Shown one piece after another: positions 1 to 5,210 of a DNA stretch of 5,210 nt. Both the position numbers and the translations under genes were made by a program. The stretch's first letter is position 1; each line of letters begins with the position of its first letter. Origin of the DNA: an uncultured Nitrospina sp. (lineage in GTDB: Bacteria; Nitrospinota; Nitrospinia; Nitrospinales; VA-1); the NCBI GenBank assembly GCA_950072225.1, contig CATMOP010000169.1, positions 1 through 5,210 of the forward strand, read 5' to 3'. The notes beneath the pieces are model-generated. The model worked only from the letters and a program-made list of their open reading frames with translations, was not told where the DNA came from and did not search any database.

Positions 1-1
1 C

Positions 2-766
2 CTTTTACTCCTACCTGTTTATGGGGCTATGGTTCTGTTCATCTGGAAACTTTCCGGGCATCCGTTTTCCCTGATCCCTGACTCTCTTTCCATGGCCATG
101 ATTCTCGCCATTGTCTTTCTTTTTATCTTGAACACAGCTCGATGCTGGCAAGTCAACATGCCTAGATTGCAACACCCCGTGCCCGAAGAAAAAAAATATT
201 CGTTCAGCCAGATCGCTATATTGTGCCTGGTCTATTCCCTTACATTTGGTTCCGAGTTGGCGGTCGTTTCAATGTTTCCCCAGTTTCTGCAACCGACTTT
301 CTCCCTTTCTATGGGATTAGCGGGAGTACTGGGGGCCAGTTATGCTTGCATGAACCTGATCGCTCGCCCTGGAGGAGGCTGGATTTCTGATCGGTTTGGC
401 CGCAGAAGAACCCTCTTCATCATGATCCTTGGAGGACTAGTGAGTCACTGGTTTATGGGAGAGATAGACTCCAGTTGGCAACTTACCTCTGCCATAGCCC
501 TTGTGGTCGTCGGTTCCATATTCTTTAAAGCAGGTAATGGCGCCTGTTTTGCAGTGATTCCCTTGATCTCCAAACCTCTCACCGGAAAACTAGCCGGCCT
601 GGCAGGAGCTTACGGAAGCGTCGGGGCGGTTATTTTCCTCACCCTGTTAAGTTTCGTGACTCCACAAATGTTTTTTAAAATCATCGCCGGCTACGCTTTT
701 CTGGTATTCTTGTGCCTGGTTTTTTTAAAACCTTTCCCCACTGGGCGTGGGGCCAGCGTGCAATAA
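2..766 (+). CDS. Nitrate/nitrite transporter, NNP family of the major facilitator superfamily (5'-partial)
   Basis: This is the C-terminal half of an inner-membrane nitrate/nitrite porter. The reading frame is open to the window edge (254 residues visible), so the Met codon at 29 is probably internal; NNP proteins usually exceed 400 residues. Numbering from that Met, hydrophobic segments lie near 20-38, 60-85, 96-113, 128-145, 152-180, 186-210 and 214-233, which fits about TM6 to TM12. Family hallmarks are FGSELA (73-78), MNLIARPGGGWISDRFGRRR (108-127, the TM8 arginine region plus the 8-9 loop), and FAVIPLI followed by GKLAGLAGAYGSVGA (174-200), which matches the second nitrate signature in TM11. 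That signature normally reads GNxG, whereas here the Asn position is Ser (S197). These motifs most resemble cyanobacterial and plant-type NrtP/NRT2 proteins. Direction of transport cannot be decided. A 6-bp hairpin (736-741/747-752) overlaps the last codons but has no T-tract. Family assignment is confident; the exact substrate is inferred. Confidence 0.88.
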   Translation, partial: LLLLPVYGAMVLFIWKLSGHPFSLIPDSLSMAMILAIVFLFILNTARCWQVNMPRLQHPVPEEKKYSFSQIAILCLVYSLTFGSELAVVSMFPQFLQPTFSLSMGLAGVLGASYACMNLIARPGGGWISDRFGRRRTLFIMILGGLVSHWFMGEIDSSWQLTSAIALVVVGSIFFKAGNGACFAVIPLISKPLTGKLAGLAGAYGSVGAVIFLTLLSFVTPQMFFKIIAGYAFLVFLCLVFLKPFPTGRGASVQ

Positions 767-925
767 CTTTCTCTGACAAATAAATGGTCTTGGCGGCTCA
801 ACGAGCTTTTGCCTTGTTGCCTCTCCTGCTAAGGAGCCACGCCCAGAGGGAATAGGTCAGAACATTAATAAGCGAACCAAAATAGTTGCGCTTCTGGATT
901 TAGGTTCTCAATATTCCCCTTTGCC

Positions 926-1001
926 CGTCATCGCGAGCCGCTGAAAGCGGCGTGGCGATCCAGGTTTTTTTCTGGATAGCTTCACTTCGTTCGCAATGAC
1001 G
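926..1001. repeat. 76-bp palindromic MITE/REP-like element upstream of ychF
   Basis: The ends are inverted repeats, CGTCATCGCGA (926-936) against TCGCAATGACG (991-1001), with one mismatch over 11 bp. The inner arms GCGATCCAG (955-963) and CTGGATAGC (972-980) also pair with one mismatch, around a loop of G plus seven T. The left arm carries its own nested hairpin, GCCGCT-GAA-AGCGGC (937-951), so the whole element could fold as a branched stem. Palindromes with CGTCATTGCGAG...CAATGACG ends are a known kind of dispersed non-coding repeat in many bacteria, so the type is not new. It ends four bases before the ychF Shine-Dalgarno sequence and would sit in the ychF leader if transcription starts upstream. 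Confidence 0.8.
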
Positions 1002-1004
1002 AAT

Positions 1005-1012
1005 AGAAAGGA
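1005..1012 (+). promoter_or_regulatory. Ribosome binding site of ychF
   Basis: AGAAAGGA lies 11 bases before the ATG at 1024. It supports that start, which also gives the canonical N-terminus (glycine-rich P-loop beginning at residue 9). Confidence 0.6.
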
Positions 1013-1023
1013 TTCAAATTTTC

Positions 1024-2121
1024 ATGGGCTTTACCTGTGGCCTTGTTGGCCTCCCCAATGCGGGAAAATCAACCCTGTTCGGCGCTTTGACACGAACCAA
1101 AGCCTTGGCGGGAAATTATGCGTTCACCACCAGCAAACCCAATGGCGGCATCGTGCCGGTTCCTGATAAACGTCTGGATATCATCTCCCAACACATCAAG
1201 GCCGATAAAATTGTTCCCACGACCATAGAGTTTGTCGACATCGCTGGACTCATCAAGGGCGCGTCTAAGGGCGAAGGACTGGGCAATAAATTTCTCGGGC
1301 ACATCCGTGAGGTAGACGCCATCGCTCATGTGGTCCGTTGTTTCGAGGATAACAATGTTCCCCATGTCAGCGACACCATCGACCCGGTTTCCGATATCGA
1401 CACCATCAACACCGAATTGATGATCGCCGACATGGAAACTCTCGACCGCAGAAAAACCAAGGTTGAAAAACTGGCCAAATCTGGAGACAAGGAAGCGCGC
1501 ATGCAGATGGATGTGATCGCAAAATTGTCCGAGGTCCTCGATCAAATCCAACCAGTGCGAACCATTGTGGATTTCAACGATGAACAGAACCTGTTCGTAA
1601 AAAGCCTGACCCTGCTGAGTGCCAAGCCAGTCCTTTATATCTGTAACGTCATGGATCCTGGCGATATGGAAAATGAACTCGTGCTAAAGGTTAAAGAAAT
1701 TGCCAAGCAGGACGGCTCATCGGTTGTGGCACTGGCCGGAAAACTGGAAAGCGAGATTATGGAGATCGAAGACCTGGAAGAGCAAACAGCTTTTATGGAA
1801 GAAATGGGGCTGACCGAAACCGGACTCGACCGTATGATCTCGGCTGGGTATGAACTGCTCGAACTCGTCACATTCTTCACGGCGGGAGGCAAAGAAAACC
1901 GGGCCTGGACGATCCGAAAAAACTCGAAAGCCCCGCAAGCGGCGGGAGCGATCCATACCGATTTCGAAAAGGGTTTCATTCGTGCCGAAGTCTACAACCT
2001 GGAAGACCTGACTGAGCATAAATCGGAGGCGGGGATTAAAGACGCGGGCAAACTGAGAGTCGAAGGAAAGGATTACGTCGTCCAGGACGGCGACATCATG
2101 CACTTCCGCTTTAATGTTTAA
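1024..2121 (+). CDS. ychF: Redox-regulated ribosome-associated ATPase YchF (Obg/OLA1 family)
   Basis: A complete 365-residue protein, about the usual length (E. coli YchF is ~363). YchF is a cytosolic P-loop NTPase of the Obg/TRAFAC class that binds ribosomes, prefers ATP to GTP, and is linked to translation quality control and oxidative-stress response. Visible motifs: G1/P-loop GLPNAGKS (9-16), with no usual bulky catalytic residue after it; switch I region NYAFTT (31-36); G3 DIAGL (72-76) followed by the glycine-rich IKGASKGEGLGNKFL; a G4-equivalent NVMD (208-211) in place of the GTPase NKxD, as expected for the ATP-preferring branch; a helical arm around 125-195; and a C-terminal TGS domain with FFTAGGKENRAWTIRKNSKAPQAAG-like conservation from about 284 and an HTDFEKGFI stretch (311-319). 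Start choice is supported by AGAAAGGA upstream. It converges on the dehydrogenase gene with stops 6 bp apart. This is a housekeeping gene with no anomaly. Confidence 0.97.
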   Translation: MGFTCGLVGLPNAGKSTLFGALTRTKALAGNYAFTTSKPNGGIVPVPDKRLDIISQHIKADKIVPTTIEFVDIAGLIKGASKGEGLGNKFLGHIREVDAIAHVVRCFEDNNVPHVSDTIDPVSDIDTINTELMIADMETLDRRKTKVEKLAKSGDKEARMQMDVIAKLSEVLDQIQPVRTIVDFNDEQNLFVKSLTLLSAKPVLYICNVMDPGDMENELVLKVKEIAKQDGSSVVALAGKLESEIMEIEDLEEQTAFMEEMGLTETGLDRMISAGYELLELVTFFTAGGKENRAWTIRKNSKAPQAAGAIHTDFEKGFIRAEVYNLEDLTEHKSEAGIKDAGKLRVEGKDYVVQDGDIMHFRFNV

Positions 2122-2127
2122 CTGGCA

Positions 2128-3099
2128 TCATTCTTTCCACGATGGCACCAGGCAACGTGGGGTTTTACCTTCCAAGGCATCCAACACATTGTCGGCGACC
2201 AGATCGGCCATGCGGTCACGGGTTTCATGGCTGGCACTGCCGATATGAGGGAGTAACATCAGATTTTCTAACTGGGTCATGCCTTCAGTGAGAGCCGGTT
2301 CGTTTTCATAAACATCCAGTGCCGCACCGGCGATTTCACCTTCTTTCAGTGCTTCGACCAGGGCTTTATCGTCCACCACCTTACCCCGAGCAGTATGGAT
2401 GAAATAAGCTGTAGGTTTCATCATTAAAAACTGCTCCTTGCCGATCATGTGTTGAGTTTGTCCGGTCAAAGGGACATGAACCGTGACAAAGTCGGATTGC
2501 CGGAGCAATTCTTCCAAAGGAGTATAGACCGCGTTCAATTGCTGCTCCTTTTCTGCCGGCAGTCGGTTGCGGTTGCAATAGAGCACCCGCATATTGAAAC
2601 CCGATGCCCTGCGGGCAACCGCTTGGCCTATTTCACCGCAACCAATAATGCCCAGGGTTTTTCCATAAACATCTCCCCCCAGAAACATTTTCGCCTGCCA
2701 TCCTTTAAATCGGTTTTCCCGGGTGAAGCGGTCGCTGGGAACAATGCGCCGGGCGGCTCCCAGAATCATTGCCCAGGTCAAATCCGCGGTGGTTTCATGC
2801 AGGACTCCCGGTGTATTCGTAACCCAGATGCCCTTTTTTATGGCCTGCGCCACATCAATATTGTTGAATCCGGCTCCAAAATTGGCGATGAGCTTCAAAT
2901 TCTCGCCGCAATTAATAATGTCCCGGTCAATTTTGTCCGTTAAGTAGGTCACAATCACCGCGCTTTCCGATGCGTATTTTTTGAGATCTTCGGCTGGTGG
3001 CGGGTTTTCTGTCTGGTTGGTCCGCAAATCGCAATGCGCGCCCAGCTTTTCCAAAGCGGCCTCGGGAAACATATTGGTAACGGTAACAATGGGCTTCAC
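2128..3099 (-). CDS. D-2-hydroxyacid dehydrogenase, glyoxylate/hydroxypyruvate reductase-like (GyaR type)
   Basis: A cytosolic NAD(P)H-dependent oxidoreductase expected to interconvert 2-oxoacids such as glyoxylate or hydroxypyruvate with the D-2-hydroxyacids. I prefer the GTG start at 3099 (323 aa): AAAGG lies 10 bases upstream, and the protein then begins MKPIVTVTN, as relatives do. A TTG at 3117 would add six residues but has no clear ribosome site. Numbering from the GTG: split catalytic domain 1-94 and 280-323; Rossmann domain with GCGEIG (153-158), followed at the second beta strand by YCNRNR, i.e. no acidic residue, which suggests NADPH use; catalytic Arg in TARGKVVD (R238), Glu in VYENEP (E267), His in LPHIGSAS (H285). 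The complete Arg-Glu-His set indicates an active enzyme. The segment FLGGDVYGKTLGIIG is very like archaeal and bacterial GyaR. It is convergent with ychF and divergent from the radical SAM gene, so probably monocistronic. Substrate is not fixed by sequence. Confidence 0.92.
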   Translation of the reverse strand: MKPIVTVTNMFPEAALEKLGAHCDLRTNQTENPPPAEDLKKYASESAVIVTYLTDKIDRDIINCGENLKLIANFGAGFNNIDVAQAIKKGIWVTNTPGVLHETTADLTWAMILGAARRIVPSDRFTRENRFKGWQAKMFLGGDVYGKTLGIIGCGEIGQAVARRASGFNMRVLYCNRNRLPAEKEQQLNAVYTPLEELLRQSDFVTVHVPLTGQTQHMIGKEQFLMMKPTAYFIHTARGKVVDDKALVEALKEGEIAGAALDVYENEPALTEGMTQLENLMLLPHIGSASHETRDRMADLVADNVLDALEGKTPRCLVPSWKE

Positions 3100-3109
3100 T
3101 CTGAACCGA

Positions 3110-3114
3110 CCTTT
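3110..3114 (-). promoter_or_regulatory. Ribosome binding site favouring the GTG start of the dehydrogenase
   Basis: Read on the - strand this is AAAGG, 10 bases before the GTG at 3099. It is the only purine-rich site placed suitably and is the reason for choosing GTG over the TTG at 3117. Confidence 0.45.
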
Positions 3115-3151
3115 CAATTTATCTGTGGTAAGGTAATAGGGGCTTTCTGTC

Positions 3152-3235
3152 CATTCGGTAATTTGCTCTAAAGCAACTTGCAGGCCCTTATAAATAAGGG
3201 CCGCTCACGGCCAAAAGCAATTCTCAGCAATGCCC
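3152..3235. repeat. Copy A of an ~85-bp intergenic direct repeat (upstream of the radical SAM gene)
   Basis: By hand alignment this matches 4734-4818 in the same orientation at about 71 of 85 columns (13 mismatches, one 1-base gap). Weaker similarity reaches back to about 3144. The centre is a near-perfect palindrome: GGCCCTTAT (3183-3191) pairs with ATAAGGGCC (3194-3202). A second inverted repeat, GGCCG (3199-3203) with CGGCC (3208-3212), overlaps the first, so the two hairpins exclude each other. The repeat lies in the 161-bp divergent spacer between the dehydrogenase and the radical SAM gene and would be within the leader region of one or both. I do not recognise the family. Confidence 0.8.
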
Positions 3236-3250
3236 AGGAGTCTGATATTA

Positions 3251-3255
3251 AAGGA
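3251..3255 (+). promoter_or_regulatory. Ribosome binding site favouring the TTG start of the radical SAM gene
   Basis: AAGGA lies 5 bases before the TTG at 3261 and 17 bases before the ATG at 3273. Spacing favours TTG, although the ATG would give the more usual family N-terminus, MKILFLVPP. Confidence 0.4.
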
Positions 3256-3260
3256 AAAAG

Positions 3261-4706
3261 TTGTTCAATCCCATGAAAATTTTATTCCTCGTCCCACCCG
3301 AAACCATTTCTCTCGAATCTTCCGTGCCCAAAGCCCTGGAAGGTGGTAAAGGCTATTATCCGAAACTCGGGCTTCTCTACGTCGCCGCCTATTACGAGCG
3401 CGAAACGGGAAATACCGCGACCTTTATCGACTGCCCACCGGAAAACGTTTCAGAACAAGCTTTGCTGGCACGCGTCCGCGAAATCAAACCGGACATGGTC
3501 GCCATGAGCATCATGACTTTTAACCTGCTCGATGCCATGCATACGGCGAAGGTTTTGAAACAGGAGCACCCGAACCTGAAAATCTGCCTTGGCGGACCTC
3601 ATGTCAACTTATACCCGAAAGAAACCCTCAACCTGCCGGAAATCGATTATGTCGTTTTCGGTGAAGGCGAAAAAATATTCGCCCGTTTTGTTCAGGCTTT
3701 AGAATTAAGGGATGTACCGATTGCAGAATCTTTGTCATCCATTAACGGCCTTGGCTGGAAACTGAACGGAACCTCACATATCAATCCGGCAGAAACCGAG
3801 CTTTTGGATCTCGATGAACTGCCTTTTCCCGCCCGCCATCTGGTCGATGTTTCTTGCTACCAGCATATTATTGGCGAAGGCCGACAGTTCTTCACCATCC
3901 AGGCGACGAGAGGATGCCCGGCGGCTTGCTCCTTCTGTGATATTCGCAAAACCAAGTTCCGTATCCGCAGTCCCGAAAGCGTGGTCGAAGAAATTGAAGA
4001 ACTGGTTAAGATGGGAGTGGACGATCTGTTTTTTGTCGACGACACCATCACCATCGACAAAAAAAACGTGCTGGCAATTTGTGACCTGATCGTTGTGCGG
4101 GGTATTAAAATACATTTCAAAATTTCCGCCCGGGTTGACACCATCAACCCTGAAGTACTGAAGGCACTCAAACAGGCCGGATGCTACCGCATCCATTTTG
4201 GCATCGAATCTGCCAACCTGAAACACCTGAAATACCTGCAAAAGGGCCAGACTCCCGAAAAAGTGGAACGCGCCTGCAAAATGACCCGCGAGGCGGGAAT
4301 CGGTTTCTTCGCTTACATGATGATCGGCATTCCTCATGAGACCAAAGAAGAAATGTACGAAACCGTTGATTTCGCCAAAAAGCTAAAACCCGATTACGCA
4401 CAGTTCTCAATCTGCACACCTTACCCAAAGGTGGAACTTTATTATCAAATGCTGAATGAAGGAATCGTGCCTGAAGATCACTGGCAGAAGTTTGCGGAAA
4501 ACCCCACTGCTGATTTTAAAATCAAGTTCTGGAACAAGGATTTCAGCGAAGAAGAATTGCGCCAGATCCAGGATGAGTGCCATGCCCGGTTCTACAGTAG
4601 CCCCACCTACATCATGAAACAAATTACTAAATTAAGATCCTGGTCGGACTTCACCGCCAAAGCCCGCATGGGAACCAAGATCCTTACCAGCCGATTAGGA
4701 ATTTAG
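3261..4706 (+). CDS. B12-binding domain-containing radical SAM protein
   Basis: A 481-residue cytosolic iron-sulfur enzyme of the cobalamin-binding radical SAM class, which includes methyltransferases and cyclases such as BchE and HpnP relatives. Residues ~5-145 form the B12-binding Rossmann-like domain: MKILFLVPP at the start, LGLLYVAAYYE (36-46), a strand and helix around KPDMVAMSIMT (76-86), LGGPHVNLYP (110-119) and FGEGE (133-137). The DxHxxG motif of His-ligating B12 domains is absent, as is common in this class. The radical SAM core covers ~210-420: cluster ligands CPAACSFC (C219, C223, C226), the FFVDDTITID strand (257-266), ISARVD (288-293), HFGIES (312-317) and MMIGIPHET (353-361). 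The C-terminal ~60 residues are a basic helical tail typical of the group. TTG at 3261 is chosen for its AAGGA site; ATG at 3273 is the alternative (477 aa). The gene stands alone, closely bracketed by two copies of an ~85-bp repeat, so context gives no substrate. General annotations as a Mg-protoporphyrin ester cyclase would be unsupported here. Confidence 0.9.
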   Translation: MFNPMKILFLVPPETISLESSVPKALEGGKGYYPKLGLLYVAAYYERETGNTATFIDCPPENVSEQALLARVREIKPDMVAMSIMTFNLLDAMHTAKVLKQEHPNLKICLGGPHVNLYPKETLNLPEIDYVVFGEGEKIFARFVQALELRDVPIAESLSSINGLGWKLNGTSHINPAETELLDLDELPFPARHLVDVSCYQHIIGEGRQFFTIQATRGCPAACSFCDIRKTKFRIRSPESVVEEIEELVKMGVDDLFFVDDTITIDKKNVLAICDLIVVRGIKIHFKISARVDTINPEVLKALKQAGCYRIHFGIESANLKHLKYLQKGQTPEKVERACKMTREAGIGFFAYMMIGIPHETKEEMYETVDFAKKLKPDYAQFSICTPYPKVELYYQMLNEGIVPEDHWQKFAENPTADFKIKFWNKDFSEEELRQIQDECHARFYSSPTYIMKQITKLRSWSDFTAKARMGTKILTSRLGI

Positions 4707-4733
4707 GTCAAGAAACTATAGAGAATCTCTTTT

Positions 4734-4818
4734 CATTCGGTAATTTTCTCTAAGGCAATTCGCAGGCCCATATTTTATAAGGGGCGCTCATGGCGAAAAG
4801 CAATTTTCAGAGATGCCC
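4734..4818. repeat. Copy B of the ~85-bp intergenic direct repeat (downstream of the radical SAM gene)
   Basis: This copy has the same orientation as copy A (3152-3235), about 83% identity by eye, and begins 27 bases after the radical SAM stop codon. Its central hairpin is decayed but still possible: CCC (4767-4769) with GGG (4781-4783), an A-A mismatch, then TAT with ATA around a TTT loop. The best conserved blocks are the first 13 bases, GCAGGCCC, GCTCA and AAAAGCAATT. It might serve as a transcription end for the upstream gene, but no T-tract follows. Confidence 0.8.
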
Positions 4819-4853
4819 TATAAAACTTGTCACATTCTTCAAAGATATGCTGA

Positions 4854-5144
4854 TTAATTTTGTGAAATTGTGATTTCAACTTGAATGGGTTCCTTAATCC
4901 CCGTCATTTTTGCATAATTCCGCAACCTGTTTATATTGGCCACAGAAAGTCTTTGGCCGGCCGAAAGCAGGAGAGCCCCTGCAGCCGTTTCAATATCGGA
5001 CCGCAATATCTGTCCGGCCTCGAGTTCTTTTATTGAGACTGACTTTGTGAAAACGGGTTCTGATACGCCTGATGTTTCCTTTCCAAGAAGATACGTGGTA
5101 ATCGTTTCAAGCACTTTGGGATCGTACCAACTGACCAGACCCCG
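4854..5144 (-). pseudogene. Orphan C-terminal fragment of an HD-GYP-type response regulator / phosphohydrolase
   Basis: The open stretch of 96 codons begins right after a TAA at 5145-5147 and ends at TAA 4854-4856. The only plausible start is a GTG at 5114 (86 aa), with no Shine-Dalgarno site. The first residues, SWYDPKVLETITTYL, look like the last helix of an HD-GYP-type domain, where a (Y/F)DPxVL motif is usual. The rest contains VSIKELEAGQILRSDIETAAGALLLSAGQRLSV followed by NRLRNYAKMTGIKEPIQV. This resembles the small beta-rich tail (LRPGMVLAxDVxTxxGxLLLxxGQxLT...RLRNF) found after the HD domain in many deltaproteobacterial-type response regulators. Neither the receiver domain nor the HD domain is present, and the 65 bases up to the window end have stops in all three - strand frames, so this is more likely a truncated remnant than a working gene. 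A gene caller may list it as an 86-residue hypothetical protein. Family recognition is from memory of motifs, with moderate certainty. Confidence 0.5.
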
Positions 5145-5210
5145 TTATTTATACCAGATTTAGGATTCAGTTTTCATAAGTCATAATTGTCCTTGGAGTC
5201 TGTATCGTTT

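Noticed and set aside
736..752. CCCCAC/GTGGGG hairpin at the end of the transporter gene as a terminator
   Set aside because: It lies inside the coding region before the stop and is not followed by a T-tract.
823..836. CTCCT-GCTA-AGGAG hairpin in the spacer after the transporter gene
   Set aside because: Only five base pairs and no T-tract; expected by chance.
1069..1551. 160-codon open frame on the - strand
   Set aside because: Antisense to ychF, which is unambiguous; composition is what antisense reading of a conserved gene gives.
2137..2164. CCACG (2137-2141) and CGTGG (2156-2160) followed by GGTTTT as a terminator for ychF
   Set aside because: The stem is only 5 bp with a 14-base loop and four T residues, and it lies in the dehydrogenase coding sequence; too weak to call.
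2449..2943. 164-codon open frame on the + strand
   Set aside because: Antisense to the well-supported dehydrogenase gene, with no recognisable domain; a shadow frame.
3131..3160. Possible sigma-70 promoter for the dehydrogenase (TTACCG, 17-base gap, TATTAC on the - strand)
   Set aside because: Matches to consensus are 3/6 and 4/6; not distinguishable from chance without transcript data.
3774..4337. 187-codon open frame on the - strand
   Set aside because: Antisense to the radical SAM core motifs; no independent support.
3152..4818. CRISPR array or integrative element from the two repeats
   Set aside because: Only two copies 1.5 kb apart, diverged by about 17%, with no spacers, integrase or tRNA site nearby.
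4936..5163. 75-codon open frame on the + strand
   Set aside because: Overlaps the opposite-strand HD-GYP-type tail, which shows recognisable motifs; no ribosome site or domain on the + strand.

Overview
The window is about 5.2 kb of ordinary bacterial chromosome with moderate GC. It carries four recognisable protein genes, one gene remnant and two kinds of intergenic repeat. The organism cannot be named from the sequence alone. A nitrate/nitrite porter of the NNP family, a glyoxylate-reductase-like dehydrogenase, a B12-binding radical SAM enzyme and the tail of a probable HD-GYP-type signalling protein would fit a Nitrospinota- or deltaproteobacteria-like lineage. That is an inference, and I hold it weakly.

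Layout from left to right: (1) the 3' half of an NNP nitrate/nitrite transporter on the + strand, cut by the window edge; (2) a 257-bp spacer whose right part is a 76-bp palindromic, MITE-like element ending just before the ribosome binding site of the next gene; (3) ychF, a complete ribosome-associated ATPase/GTPase gene on the + strand; (4) a D-2-hydroxyacid dehydrogenase on the - strand, convergent with ychF with only 6 bp between the stop codons; (5) a divergent spacer holding copy A of an ~85-bp repeat; (6) a B12-binding-domain radical SAM protein on the + strand; (7) copy B of the same repeat, in the same orientation, directly after that gene; (8) on the - strand, an orphan C-terminal piece of what looks like an HD-GYP-type response regulator, followed by ~65 bp with stops in all - strand frames.

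The genes do not form an obvious pathway. Orientation changes at almost every junction, so no operon is evident, and each gene is probably transcribed on its own. The most notable structure is the pair of directly oriented, diverged ~85-bp repeats (about 83% identical by hand alignment) that closely bracket the radical SAM gene, next to a gene remnant. This looks like a site of past rearrangement or insertion. I did not find convincing evidence of a new multi-gene system.
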